Of a stretch of DNA of 64,000 nt, positions 45,983 to 54,056 are shown one piece after another (position 1 is the stretch's first letter; each line of letters opens with the position of its first letter). A program made the translations under genes and the position numbers. Source of the stretch: Chryseobacterium lacus (GTDB lineage: Bacteria > Bacteroidota > Bacteroidia > Flavobacteriales > Weeksellaceae). The DNA lies in the NCBI RefSeq assembly GCF_003336205.1, contig NZ_QPIE01000002.1:310001-374000 (forward strand), written 5' to 3'. The notes under the pieces are model-generated. The model ran no database searches and had not been told where the DNA came from. It was given only the letters and a program-made list of their open reading frames with translations.

Positions 45983-48946
45983 ATGAAAAAAATTTACTTA
46001 GCTTTTATATTTAACCTATTATTGAGTCCAATTTTTGCTCAAAGTATTAATTCAACGATGTTAGAAACCAATTTTGGTGGAGATAGTGAACCAGATCATT
46101 TGACAAGAGTTGGAAATAAAATTTTTTTCTCGGCCAATGTATATAATGACAGGGAATTATATGTTAAAGATAACTTGAATACTAAACCACGTCTTGTAAA
46201 AGATATAAATTCTAACAACAGTTCAATTGACAGTGGATGTTTTTTTAAAGAACTTAATGGAGTGCTACTTTTTACTGCTGATTCTAATTTAATTGGCAGT
46301 GGCAATTATTATCAACAACTTTGGAGAAGTGATGGGACTGAAAGTGGAACCTACCTTTTGAAAATTATTAATCCTAACTACCATACTAGTATTTCAAATT
46401 CGATAATTCTTGGAAGCAAGATGTTTTTTACTAGTTATGTCAACAATTCGAATGATTTGTGGGTAACCGATGGGACAGAGGTTGGGACTAAAATCGTAAA
46501 AAAAATTAATCCAAACGGTAACTCGAATGTATTGCATCCATTTATTTTTAACAATGAAATTTATTTTCTTGCAAGTGATGGTATAACTGGGACTGAACTG
46601 TGGAAAACTGATGGGACAGAAATTGGAACAACGCAAGTTCTTGATTTTTACGTCGGTTCTAATAGCGGACTGAATCTAAAGCCAATTGTATATAACAATA
46701 AAATTTATTTTATTGGAAAACAAAATAATATTCTACAAGGTTTGTGGAGTTTCGATGGAACGCAAACGCAATTAATTAAGAATTTTTCAAATATTTATCA
46801 TTTCGATGCAGTGAATGTTCAAAATAAAATAATGTTTTGTATAAATACATCTTCAGGTCTTCAACTTTGGACTAGTGATGGAACACCTGCAAACACCATT
46901 ACTTTATTCACAAATCCACCATATTCATCTGTTGCTGGTTACAATCCTTTAAGAGTTTTTAATAATAAGCTATATTTTGAAGCCTCAGATTCTTCTTTCA
47001 ACCAATCTTATTGGACTTCGGAAGGAACGGCAGCGACTACAGTTAACTTATCATCATATATTCCTTTGTTGTCGAACACCACTATCGTTGCAGAATCCTC
47101 TGAAAATTCATATTTGTTTTTCAGAAAGAATAATAATTATAATGAACATTATATTTCTGATGGGACAACAGCAGGAACTAAACTCGTATCAGATATTAAT
47201 TTAACATCTAATTATACAGGATATAGTTTAAATGCTTTTGAGTATAATAACACTTTAGTGTTAAATGGTGAAAATATAAAAAATGGAATTGAACTTTTTA
47301 ACTATAATTTTTCAACTAATACTTCAACACTTTTAGATGATTTAAATCACAGAGGAAGTTCAGATATTGATGCCAGTATTTCCTTAAATAATAATTTAAT
47401 TTACTTTGGAAATGGATTCAAAGAAGGAATGGAAGTGTTTAAATCAGACGGAACATTGTCCAACACTAAAATAATTAAGGATATGAATGTTGGAGGCTAT
47501 TCAACAGTTTATGGAGGCGATGATAATTATTTTTTTAAAAATGGTAATAAGGCTTTTTTTAGATGCAATGTTGGAAGTGGGTTTGAACCTTGTGTAACTG
47601 ATGGCACTGAAGCAGGAACATATTTAATAAAAGATTTAAGTCCATATAATCAAGGATCATTAAATGTCAATCCTTTTTATATGGCATTAAATAATAACAT
47701 TACACTTTTTGGAGCAGACGATGGCTCAACTGGCACAACTGGTGCAAGTAGACTTTGGAGAACTGACGGAACTGTTGTTGGAACTTACAAGATACATGAT
47801 GTTCAGGTGGTTAATGTTGGTACTAATGGAGATTTTGATTATGCAAACTTTAACGGGAAGGTTTATTTTACAGGATATGATAGCAATAACATTTATTCAA
47901 TTTGGGAAACAGATGGAACAAATGTAGGGACACAAATTTTTAAAACATATTATAATTCAGTAGGTCAAAATGAGATTCCGAGAATAATAAATGTTGTAAA
48001 TAACAAACTAATAATTGTTGTAAATGATAAAACAGCCAATGGACAATATTTTCAGGATTATTGGTCAACAGATGGTTCAGCTTCCTCGTCAGTAAAATTT
48101 GCTAGATATAGAAAAAATGCTGAATATGGTAGTGGGATAAATACCAGTAATACAATAGTTTTTAATAACAAGTTGTATTTCTATACTTGGATTTTTGATG
48201 GGACATATCCGACCGACGCTTACAAATTATATATGACAGATGGAACAGTTTCGGGAACAAATCTGTTTTCGAATTTAGTTTCGAATTGCTGCGGAATGGA
48301 TATTAAATTTACTTTATGTGGAAATAATATTTATATTTTGCGAGGTAAGCTTTATGTTACTGATGGAATAAATCAACCAGTTGCATTGGATAATGCCACT
48401 CACAATTTTAAGGATTTTAATTGTGTTAACAATAACTTGTTTTTCTTAAATAGTCAATATCAGGATTACAAAATATGGACATCTAACGGAACAGTTTTAG
48501 GAACCTATCCATTCACTTTGTATGCAAATGGACATTTAATTGGTAATGAAGAATCAATTTATAAACTTGTCTCAACAGAAGATAAATTATTTTATCTCGC
48601 CAACTTTTACAATACAGATGTATTGAAAGAATCTGGTGCTGAAATATTTATTGTAGATATAAACAATCTAGGATTAGCAAATGAAGAAGTTATTCAAAGT
48701 CATGATACTGGTTCTAGTTTTGTTGTTTTTCCAAACCCTGTTAATGAAGAATTCAATGTTCAAAGCAAGAAAGGAGAAAAAATAAAAGAGTTGAATGTTT
48801 ATGATACTTCTGGGAAGCTTGTTTTGAGACGTTTCTTTGATGATTATCAAGTAAAATTAAATTTGAACAATATGCTGCAAGGAGTATATTTTGTGACAAT
48901 AAAGTCTGAAAGTCAAATTTTTACGAAAAAAATTATAAAAAAATAA
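45983..48946 (+). CDS. T9SS-secreted protein with SDGT-type repeats, inserted between paaA and paaB
   Basis: The 987-residue protein has a signal peptide (MKKIYLAFIFNLLLSPIFAQ, cleavage about residue 20). About 15 repeats of the form LW(R/K/T)(S/T)DGTxxGT are spread over roughly residues 110-860, which fits an ELWxTDGTxxGT beta-propeller-like domain family. The last 75 residues (VFPNPVNEEF through QIFTKKIIKK) are a type A sorting domain for the type IX secretion system, so the protein is exported to the cell surface or medium. The gene is visibly AT-richer than its neighbours: one 60-base row (46021-46080) has 19 G+C against 30 in a paaA row (45181-45240). It looks like an acquisition. Its function is unknown. 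Confidence 0.9.
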   Translation: MKKIYLAFIFNLLLSPIFAQSINSTMLETNFGGDSEPDHLTRVGNKIFFSANVYNDRELYVKDNLNTKPRLVKDINSNNSSIDSGCFFKELNGVLLFTADSNLIGSGNYYQQLWRSDGTESGTYLLKIINPNYHTSISNSIILGSKMFFTSYVNNSNDLWVTDGTEVGTKIVKKINPNGNSNVLHPFIFNNEIYFLASDGITGTELWKTDGTEIGTTQVLDFYVGSNSGLNLKPIVYNNKIYFIGKQNNILQGLWSFDGTQTQLIKNFSNIYHFDAVNVQNKIMFCINTSSGLQLWTSDGTPANTITLFTNPPYSSVAGYNPLRVFNNKLYFEASDSSFNQSYWTSEGTAATTVNLSSYIPLLSNTTIVAESSENSYLFFRKNNNYNEHYISDGTTAGTKLVSDINLTSNYTGYSLNAFEYNNTLVLNGENIKNGIELFNYNFSTNTSTLLDDLNHRGSSDIDASISLNNNLIYFGNGFKEGMEVFKSDGTLSNTKIIKDMNVGGYSTVYGGDDNYFFKNGNKAFFRCNVGSGFEPCVTDGTEAGTYLIKDLSPYNQGSLNVNPFYMALNNNITLFGADDGSTGTTGASRLWRTDGTVVGTYKIHDVQVVNVGTNGDFDYANFNGKVYFTGYDSNNIYSIWETDGTNVGTQIFKTYYNSVGQNEIPRIINVVNNKLIIVVNDKTANGQYFQDYWSTDGSASSSVKFARYRKNAEYGSGINTSNTIVFNNKLYFYTWIFDGTYPTDAYKLYMTDGTVSGTNLFSNLVSNCCGMDIKFTLCGNNIYILRGKLYVTDGINQPVALDNATHNFKDFNCVNNNLFFLNSQYQDYKIWTSNGTVLGTYPFTLYANGHLIGNEESIYKLVSTEDKLFYLANFYNTDVLKESGAEIFIVDINNLGLANEEVIQSHDTGSSFVVFPNPVNEEFNVQSKKGEKIKELNVYDTSGKLVLRRFFDDYQVKLNLNNMLQGVYFVTIKSESQIFTKKIIKK

Positions 48947-48957
48947 AAGAAGATTTA

Positions 48958-49239
48958 ATGAGCAACTTAGAAATGTGGGAAGTTTTTATCCAAACTAAAC
49001 CCGGACTTTCCCATAAACACGCAGGAACGGTACAAGCAGCAACCGCAGAAATGGCTTTGCAAAATGCGAGAGATGTCTATACACGACGAAAAGAAGGAAC
49101 CTCGATTTGGGTGATTCCGGCAAAATATGTTGTAACTAGTGAAGGAATGGACAAAGAAGCATTCTTCGATCCAGCTGATGACAAACTCTACCGTCATCCT
49201 ACTTTTTATCAAATTCCTAATGATGTGAAAAATATGTAA
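48958..49239 (+). CDS. paaB: phenylacetyl-CoA epoxidase structural subunit PaaB
   Basis: A 93-residue subunit. WEVFIQTKPGLSHKHAGTVQA and RKEGTSIWVIPA are signature segments of PaaB. It bridges PaaAC dimers in the epoxidase complex. It starts 11 bases after the T9SS gene stop and lies 66 bases ahead of paaC. Confidence 0.94.
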   Translation: MSNLEMWEVFIQTKPGLSHKHAGTVQAATAEMALQNARDVYTRRKEGTSIWVIPAKYVVTSEGMDKEAFFDPADDKLYRHPTFYQIPNDVKNM

Positions 49240-49305
49240 AAAAGCTTTCTTTCATCAGCCATCGGTCATCACCGAAGCAGATCAACGAAAGCCGAAAACA
49301 AAATT

Positions 49306-50046
49306 ATGAAGAATTATATCTTAAAATTAGCCGATGATACCCTGATTATGGGACAGCGCCTTGCAGAATGGTGCGGAAAAGGACCTTATCTGGAGGAAGA
49401 TATTGCCCTCACCAATATTGCGCTGGATTATTTGGGACAAAGTTCCAACTTTTATAAATATGCCGCTCAATTACAGGGTGAAAATAAAACAGAAGACGAT
49501 CTGGCTTTTCTGCGTTACGAACATGAATATCTGAATGCCCATCTGGTAGAGCTTCCTAATGACGATTATGCTCAAACCATTCTGAAAGTGTATTTCTTTT
49601 CTGTGTATCAGAGTCTGCTTTATTCAAAACTCTCTGATAGTGCTGATGAACAACTGTCCGCTTTGGCGCAGAAATCTTTAAAAGAAGTGAAATATCATTA
49701 TACTCATGCTGCTACCTGGGTAAAAGTTTTGGCTGCAGGAACAGAGGAAAGTACCTCGAGAATTCAGAAAGCTCTTGATAACCTTTGGGAATACACCGGA
49801 GGTTTGTTCGATGAAGTAAAAGACGAAACTGAACTGGTTGCCTTAAATTTAATTCCCGACTCTACAACACTGTACGGCGACTGGAAAAGAAAAGTTGCTG
49901 AGGACTTTCAAAATTTCAGCCTCGAAATACCTGCTTCAGATTTTATGCAAAAAGGCAGCAGAACAGGATACCACACCGAATATTTCGGATACATCCTTTG
50001 TGAATTGCAGTACATGCAACGCGCATATCCGGGCTGTGAATGGTAA
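49306..50046 (+). CDS. paaC: phenylacetyl-CoA epoxidase structural subunit PaaC
   Basis: A 246-residue ferritin-like scaffold without a full iron site that stabilises PaaA. Typical segments are ADDTLIMGQRLAEWCGKGP near residue 8, LDYLGQSSNF near residue 46 and KYHYTHAATWVKVLAAGTE near residue 129. Its C-terminus is close to that of known PaaC (GYHTEYFGYILCELQYMQRA). It runs into paaD after a short gap. Confidence 0.94.
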   Translation: MKNYILKLADDTLIMGQRLAEWCGKGPYLEEDIALTNIALDYLGQSSNFYKYAAQLQGENKTEDDLAFLRYEHEYLNAHLVELPNDDYAQTILKVYFFSVYQSLLYSKLSDSADEQLSALAQKSLKEVKYHYTHAATWVKVLAAGTEESTSRIQKALDNLWEYTGGLFDEVKDETELVALNLIPDSTTLYGDWKRKVAEDFQNFSLEIPASDFMQKGSRTGYHTEYFGYILCELQYMQRAYPGCEW

Positions 50047-50092
50047 AACTAAACAATATAATTCCTTTAAATATTACATTGAGAAACTGACA

Positions 50093-50557
50093 TTGATTGA
50101 TTTAAAAAAAATATTATCCCAAATTCCAGATCCTGAAATTCCGGTGATCAATATTGTGGAACTGGGCATTGTCCGTGAGGCGAAAATGGTGGCTGAAAGT
50201 GAAGCGGAAATCATTATCACACCTACGTATTCTGCCTGTCCTGCGATGTATAATATTGAAGAGGATATCATTAAACTTTTCAAAGAAATGGGAATTACGG
50301 CAAAAGTAATTACGGTTATTTCCCCGCCGTGGACTACGGATTGGATCACGGATGAAGCAAGAGAAAAATTACGAGTTTACGGCATCACACCACCGGAAAA
50401 AGGCGCCGATAAAGATCATTTGAACAAGCCAAAACCCTGCCCCAGATGCGGTTCAGAAAACACGAAGCAGATCAGCCGTTTTGGGTCCACACTCTGCAAA
50501 GCGAGCTACCAGTGTAATGACTGTTTGGAACCTTTCGACTATTTCAAATGTCATTAG
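50093..50557 (+). CDS. paaD: PaaD, epoxidase Fe-S/maturation-related protein (DUF59 type)
   Basis: 154 residues from the TTG at 50093, chosen since it gives the expected start (L)IDLKKILSQIPDPEIPV. A longer frame from 49895 overlaps paaC. The N-terminal MIP18/DUF59 domain contains DPEIPVINIVELGIV, and the C-terminal zinc ribbon has CPRCGSENTKQISRFGSTLC then CNDC. PaaD is thought to help Fe-S or di-iron centre insertion into the epoxidase. It sits last of the five epoxidase genes. Confidence 0.9.
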   Translation: MIDLKKILSQIPDPEIPVINIVELGIVREAKMVAESEAEIIITPTYSACPAMYNIEEDIIKLFKEMGITAKVITVISPPWTTDWITDEAREKLRVYGITPPEKGADKDHLNKPKPCPRCGSENTKQISRFGSTLCKASYQCNDCLEPFDYFKCH

Positions 50558-50593
50558 TTTTCTTTAACTTTATATAATTAAAAAAATAATAAG

Positions 50594-51406
50594 ATGGCAA
50601 ATTACGTCTACTCACAATTCGACATGGAATCCAGAATGAATGGCCGGCTGAAGATCGCCTGGCTCAATCAGCCTGAACGAATGAATCCATTAACCAAACC
50701 CCTTCTTCTGGAACTCGCAAGTTTTATAGAATTCTACAGCCGTAACGAAGATACGCGGTGCATCGTTATCGCGGCAAAAGGAGACGTGTTTTCTTCAGGG
50801 CAAAATGTAAATTTTGAAGATACTGATACTAAAAATCAGGGTTCACCAAGAGAAGTGAAAAGACTGGTTACCGATTATTACAACCCGCTTATTTCCGCCA
50901 TTCGGTATGCAAGAAAACCCGTTATCGCTTTGGTAAATGGGCCTGCATCCGACACAGCCGCTAATATTGCTTTGGCCTGTGATATTACTTTAGCTGCAGA
51001 TACAGCATATTTTGCCCAGATTTTTTCTCAGATCGGACTAATTCCTGATGCCGGCGGAACGTATTATTTACCTAAAAATATTGGAATGCAAAAGGCTGCT
51101 TACCTCGCATTTACAGGAAAAAAAGTCTACGCGAAAGAAGCCGAACAAATGGGAATGATTGCGGATGTTTTTCCAAAAAACGAATTTGAGGAAAAAGCTT
51201 TTCAAGTCATTGAAGATATTGTAAACATGCCTACCCAAGCGTTGTGGCTCACCAAAAGAGCTTTCAGAAAAAGCCACGACAACAGGCTGAACGAACAACT
51301 GAGGCTGGAAAGTGAATATCAAAGTATGGCTGCTGCTTCAGAAGATTATGCAGAAGCCATAGAAGCGCACTACCAAAAAAGAAAAGCCATGTTCAAAGGC
51401 AGATAA
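50594..51406 (+). CDS. PaaG-like crotonase with an altered oxyanion-hole motif
   Basis: 270 residues, closely similar to the next crotonase. It keeps the first hole motif FSSGQNVNF and the isomerase Asp in QIGLIPDAGGTYYLP, but the second, usually GxAxGAG or GGG, reads NGPASDTAANIALACD near residue 114. This removes the glycine whose backbone NH stabilises the thioester enolate. Activity on epoxy-phenylacetyl-CoA may be changed or lost; alternatively it could bind a partner or a different thioester. It follows paaD by 36 bases and is ended by a terminator, so it is a distinct unit with the epoxidase. Confidence 0.85.
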   Translation: MANYVYSQFDMESRMNGRLKIAWLNQPERMNPLTKPLLLELASFIEFYSRNEDTRCIVIAAKGDVFSSGQNVNFEDTDTKNQGSPREVKRLVTDYYNPLISAIRYARKPVIALVNGPASDTAANIALACDITLAADTAYFAQIFSQIGLIPDAGGTYYLPKNIGMQKAAYLAFTGKKVYAKEAEQMGMIADVFPKNEFEEKAFQVIEDIVNMPTQALWLTKRAFRKSHDNRLNEQLRLESEYQSMAAASEDYAEAIEAHYQKRKAMFKGR

Positions 51407-51429
51407 TTTTTTGAACTTTTTTAGAATAG

Positions 51430-51458
51430 CGGTTTCCGAAAATGGAGGCCGTTTTTTT
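51430..51458 (+). terminator. terminator after first PaaG-like gene
   Basis: An eight-base stem (51430-51437 with 51444-51451, two G-T pairs) and a T7 tract. It splits the paa cluster after the epoxidase group. Confidence 0.7.
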
Positions 51459-51534
51459 GTGGATTTAAAATTGAGTTGATCTGAATATCGTCTAATTGTT
51501 GTATTTTCGTCAGGTTACAAAATATTTTTAAATT

Positions 51535-52335
51535 ATGATTACTCAACTGGACATCGAATCCCATTTTGATGGTAAACTGATGATTGCTTATCTCAATAAC
51601 GATAAGACCATGAATGCGCTTAACAGGCCGACACTGAAGGATTTACAGAACTTTTTCATTTATTGCAACGAAGACGACAACGTTCGCGTAGCCGCAATTT
51701 CCGGAAGAGGCCGCGCTTTCTGTTCCGGCCAGGATCTCGCTGCCGCATTTGCAGATCGGGATGAGAAAAATGATATTTCCATCGTTAAAAAGCTCGTTAC
51801 CGATTTTTATAACCCGCTCGTTTTGGAAATCACGCGTTGCAGAAAACCGGTAATCTCTTTGGTGAATGGTCCTGCAGTAGGCGCCGGAGCTATGCTCTCA
51901 CTCATCTGCGACTTTGCCTTAGCTTCAGAAAAAGCGTATTTTTCCCAGGCATTTTCCGGCATCGGCTTAATTCCGGATACCGCTGGAACTTATTTCCTTC
52001 CAAAACTATTAGGACGGCAAATGGCCAATTATCTTACTTTTACAGGCAAAAAACTATATGCTGAAGAAGCCAAAAACTTAGGATTGATCGCAGAGGTTTT
52101 CAGCGAGGAAGAATTTATGACTAAATCCATGGAAATCCTTGAAAAGCTGTCAGAAATGCCAACATCCGCATTCAAATTTACTAAACAGGCTTTTGCAGAG
52201 TCTTATGATAACACCCTGAAACAGCAGCTTCGCTTGGAAGCAGAACTTCAGCAGCGCGCAGCCAACACGGAAGATTTCAGTGAAGGTGTTGCCGCATTCT
52301 TAGAGAAGAGAAAACCCGTTTATAAAGGGAAATAA
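51535..52335 (+). CDS. paaG: 1,2-epoxyphenylacetyl-CoA isomerase
   Basis: 266-residue crotonase that converts the ring epoxide to an oxepin-CoA. It has the intact oxyanion-hole motifs FCSGQDLAAAF and NGPAVGAGAMLSLICD near residue 111, and SGIGLIPDTAGTYFLPKL with the catalytic Asp seen in PaaG. It is a paralogue of the gene before it, sharing LVTDFYNPL and KPVISLVNGPA. It has its own upstream space with a weak -7 element (TATTTTCG at 51502-51509) and is followed by a terminator. Confidence 0.9.
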   Translation: MITQLDIESHFDGKLMIAYLNNDKTMNALNRPTLKDLQNFFIYCNEDDNVRVAAISGRGRAFCSGQDLAAAFADRDEKNDISIVKKLVTDFYNPLVLEITRCRKPVISLVNGPAVGAGAMLSLICDFALASEKAYFSQAFSGIGLIPDTAGTYFLPKLLGRQMANYLTFTGKKLYAEEAKNLGLIAEVFSEEEFMTKSMEILEKLSEMPTSAFKFTKQAFAESYDNTLKQQLRLEAELQQRAANTEDFSEGVAAFLEKRKPVYKGK

Positions 52336-52355
52336 CAATATTCATTTTAGTTTAC

Positions 52356-52389
52356 AGATAGTTTTGGGGTTTCCAAAACTATCTTTTTT
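52356..52389 (+). terminator. terminator between paaG and paaH-like gene
   Basis: A 12-bp perfect stem (52356-52367 with 52373-52384), loop GGTTT, and six T. A TATCTTTA at 52391-52398 could be a promoter for the next gene. Confidence 0.8.
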
Positions 52390-52404
52390 GTATCTTTAGC
52401 GTTT

Positions 52405-53538
52405 ATGAAAAACATTGGAATTATCGGTTCCGGAACCATGGGAATCGGCATAGCACAGGTAGCTGCATCATCCGGCTGCAAGGTTTATCTTTATGATGCC
52501 AATATCGCTCAGACTGAGAAATCTCTTGGCGCACTGCGGTCTACACTTGCAAAACTTGTGAATAAACAAAAGATAACACAGGAAGAATCTGACGGGATTA
52601 TCGGCCGTATTGTTTCATGTGTATCACTTTCGGAATTTAAGAATTGCGATTTGGTGATTGAAGCCATTATCGAAAATGCAGAAATTAAAAAGAAAGTTTT
52701 TGCCGAGGTTGAATCTACAGTTTCCGAAAACTGCATTATCTCGTCGAATACTTCTTCCATTTCCATTACCTCACTTTCGGCGGATTTGCAGCATCCGGAA
52801 AGATTTATCGGAATTCATTTCTTCAATCCTGCTCCGCTAATGCCTTTGGTAGAAATCATTCCGGGGCTTTTAACGAAGAAAAGTTTAGACTTCGAAATAT
52901 CAGAATTAATGAAATCCTGGAAAAAAATTCCAGTGATAGCGAAAGATATACCCGGGTTTATTGTCAACAGGATTGCAAGACCGTTTTATGGTGAAGCACT
53001 GCGAATAGTGGAAGAAAATATCGCTACACCGGAGCAGGTAGATGATGCGATGAGAACGCTTGGAAATTTCAGAATGGGACCTTTTGAACTGATGGACCTG
53101 ATTGGAATAGATGTAAATTTTGCAGTAACCACCACGGTTTACAAAGATTATTTCCACGATCCGAAATATAAACCTTCTCTCCTGCAACAACGAATGAGCG
53201 AGGCCAGACTTCTGGGCAAAAAAACGGGAAAAGGATTTTACGATTATGCTGAAAGTGCGGCGAAACCGGAACCTTTGAAAGATGAAAAATTGTACAAAGA
53301 AGTTTTCATGCGAATTATTTCCATGCTCATTAACGAAGCTGTAGAAGCGAAAAGACTAAAAATTGCCAGCGACGAAGATCTGGAAATGGCAATGCAGAAA
53401 GGCGTAAACTACCCGAAAGGTTTGTTAGCCTGGGGAGCAGAAATTGGGTATGATAAAGTTTCTGACACGTTGCAGAATTTGTATAATAAATATCAGGAAG
53501 AAAGATATCGACAAAGTCCGGCATTACAGAAAGCATAA
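52405..53538 (+). CDS. 3-hydroxyacyl-CoA dehydrogenase (PaaH-type)
   Basis: Oxidises 3-hydroxyadipyl-CoA to 3-oxoadipyl-CoA in the lower phenylacetate route. The 377-residue protein has the NAD-binding GSGTMGIGIAQVAASSG at residue 7, IGIHFFNPAPLMPLVEII near residue 134, and IPGFIVNRIARP, typical of this family. At 377 residues it lies between the single-domain (about 285) and the PaaH (about 475) lengths, with an added second C-terminal domain segment. It follows the terminator of paaG and leads to paaI. Confidence 0.88.
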   Translation: MKNIGIIGSGTMGIGIAQVAASSGCKVYLYDANIAQTEKSLGALRSTLAKLVNKQKITQEESDGIIGRIVSCVSLSEFKNCDLVIEAIIENAEIKKKVFAEVESTVSENCIISSNTSSISITSLSADLQHPERFIGIHFFNPAPLMPLVEIIPGLLTKKSLDFEISELMKSWKKIPVIAKDIPGFIVNRIARPFYGEALRIVEENIATPEQVDDAMRTLGNFRMGPFELMDLIGIDVNFAVTTTVYKDYFHDPKYKPSLLQQRMSEARLLGKKTGKGFYDYAESAAKPEPLKDEKLYKEVFMRIISMLINEAVEAKRLKIASDEDLEMAMQKGVNYPKGLLAWGAEIGYDKVSDTLQNLYNKYQEERYRQSPALQKA

Positions 53539-53585
53539 AATCAAACTGCGGGTTTGTTAAATAATTAAACTTTACATTAAAAATC

Positions 53586-53999
53586 ATGTCTCCTTTCGAA
53601 ATTGCTCAATATATGCTCAATCAGGATTATTTCTCACAGTGGATGGGCATTAAACTGATTGAAGTTCGTGAGAAATACTGCCTTATTGAAATGCCTGTGA
53701 AACAGGAAATGATTAACGGGCTGAAAACGGCTCACGGAGGAATTACTTTTGCCTTTGCCGATTCTGCTCTCGCATTTTCATCTAACAATACAAACGATGC
53801 TTCTGTTGCATTGAACTGTACCATAAATTTCACAAAAGCGGTGAAAATGGGAGATACTTTGACAGCTGAAAGCATCCTGATTGCGGACACCAGAAAAACT
53901 GCTGTGTATGACATTCAGATAACAAATCAAAAAAAGCACTTGGTAGCAAGTTTTCGGGGAACCGTGTATAAAATAGACAAGAAAGTAACGGAGTTGTAA
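53586..53999 (+). CDS. paaI: PaaI-family hydroxyphenylacetyl-CoA thioesterase
   Basis: 137-residue hot-dog-fold thioesterase. The catalytic region is HGGITFAFADSALAFSSN near residue 51. It hydrolyses misplaced or toxic phenylacetyl-type CoA esters, releasing CoA. It lies 47 bases after the dehydrogenase gene and 57 bases before paaZ. Confidence 0.92.
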   Translation: MSPFEIAQYMLNQDYFSQWMGIKLIEVREKYCLIEMPVKQEMINGLKTAHGGITFAFADSALAFSSNNTNDASVALNCTINFTKAVKMGDTLTAESILIADTRKTAVYDIQITNQKKHLVASFRGTVYKIDKKVTEL

Positions 54000-54056
54000 C
54001 TATGAAATCTAAAAAATTATTGCTCTGAATCTTAAAGACAACCAAAATTAAAAAAA

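Noticed and set aside
46300-48520. Periodic repeats in the T9SS gene considered as a CRISPR or other DNA repeat array
   Set aside because: The repeats are conserved at protein level (DGTxxGT) but vary in DNA and spacing, and they stay in one reading frame; no direct repeat and spacer structure exists.
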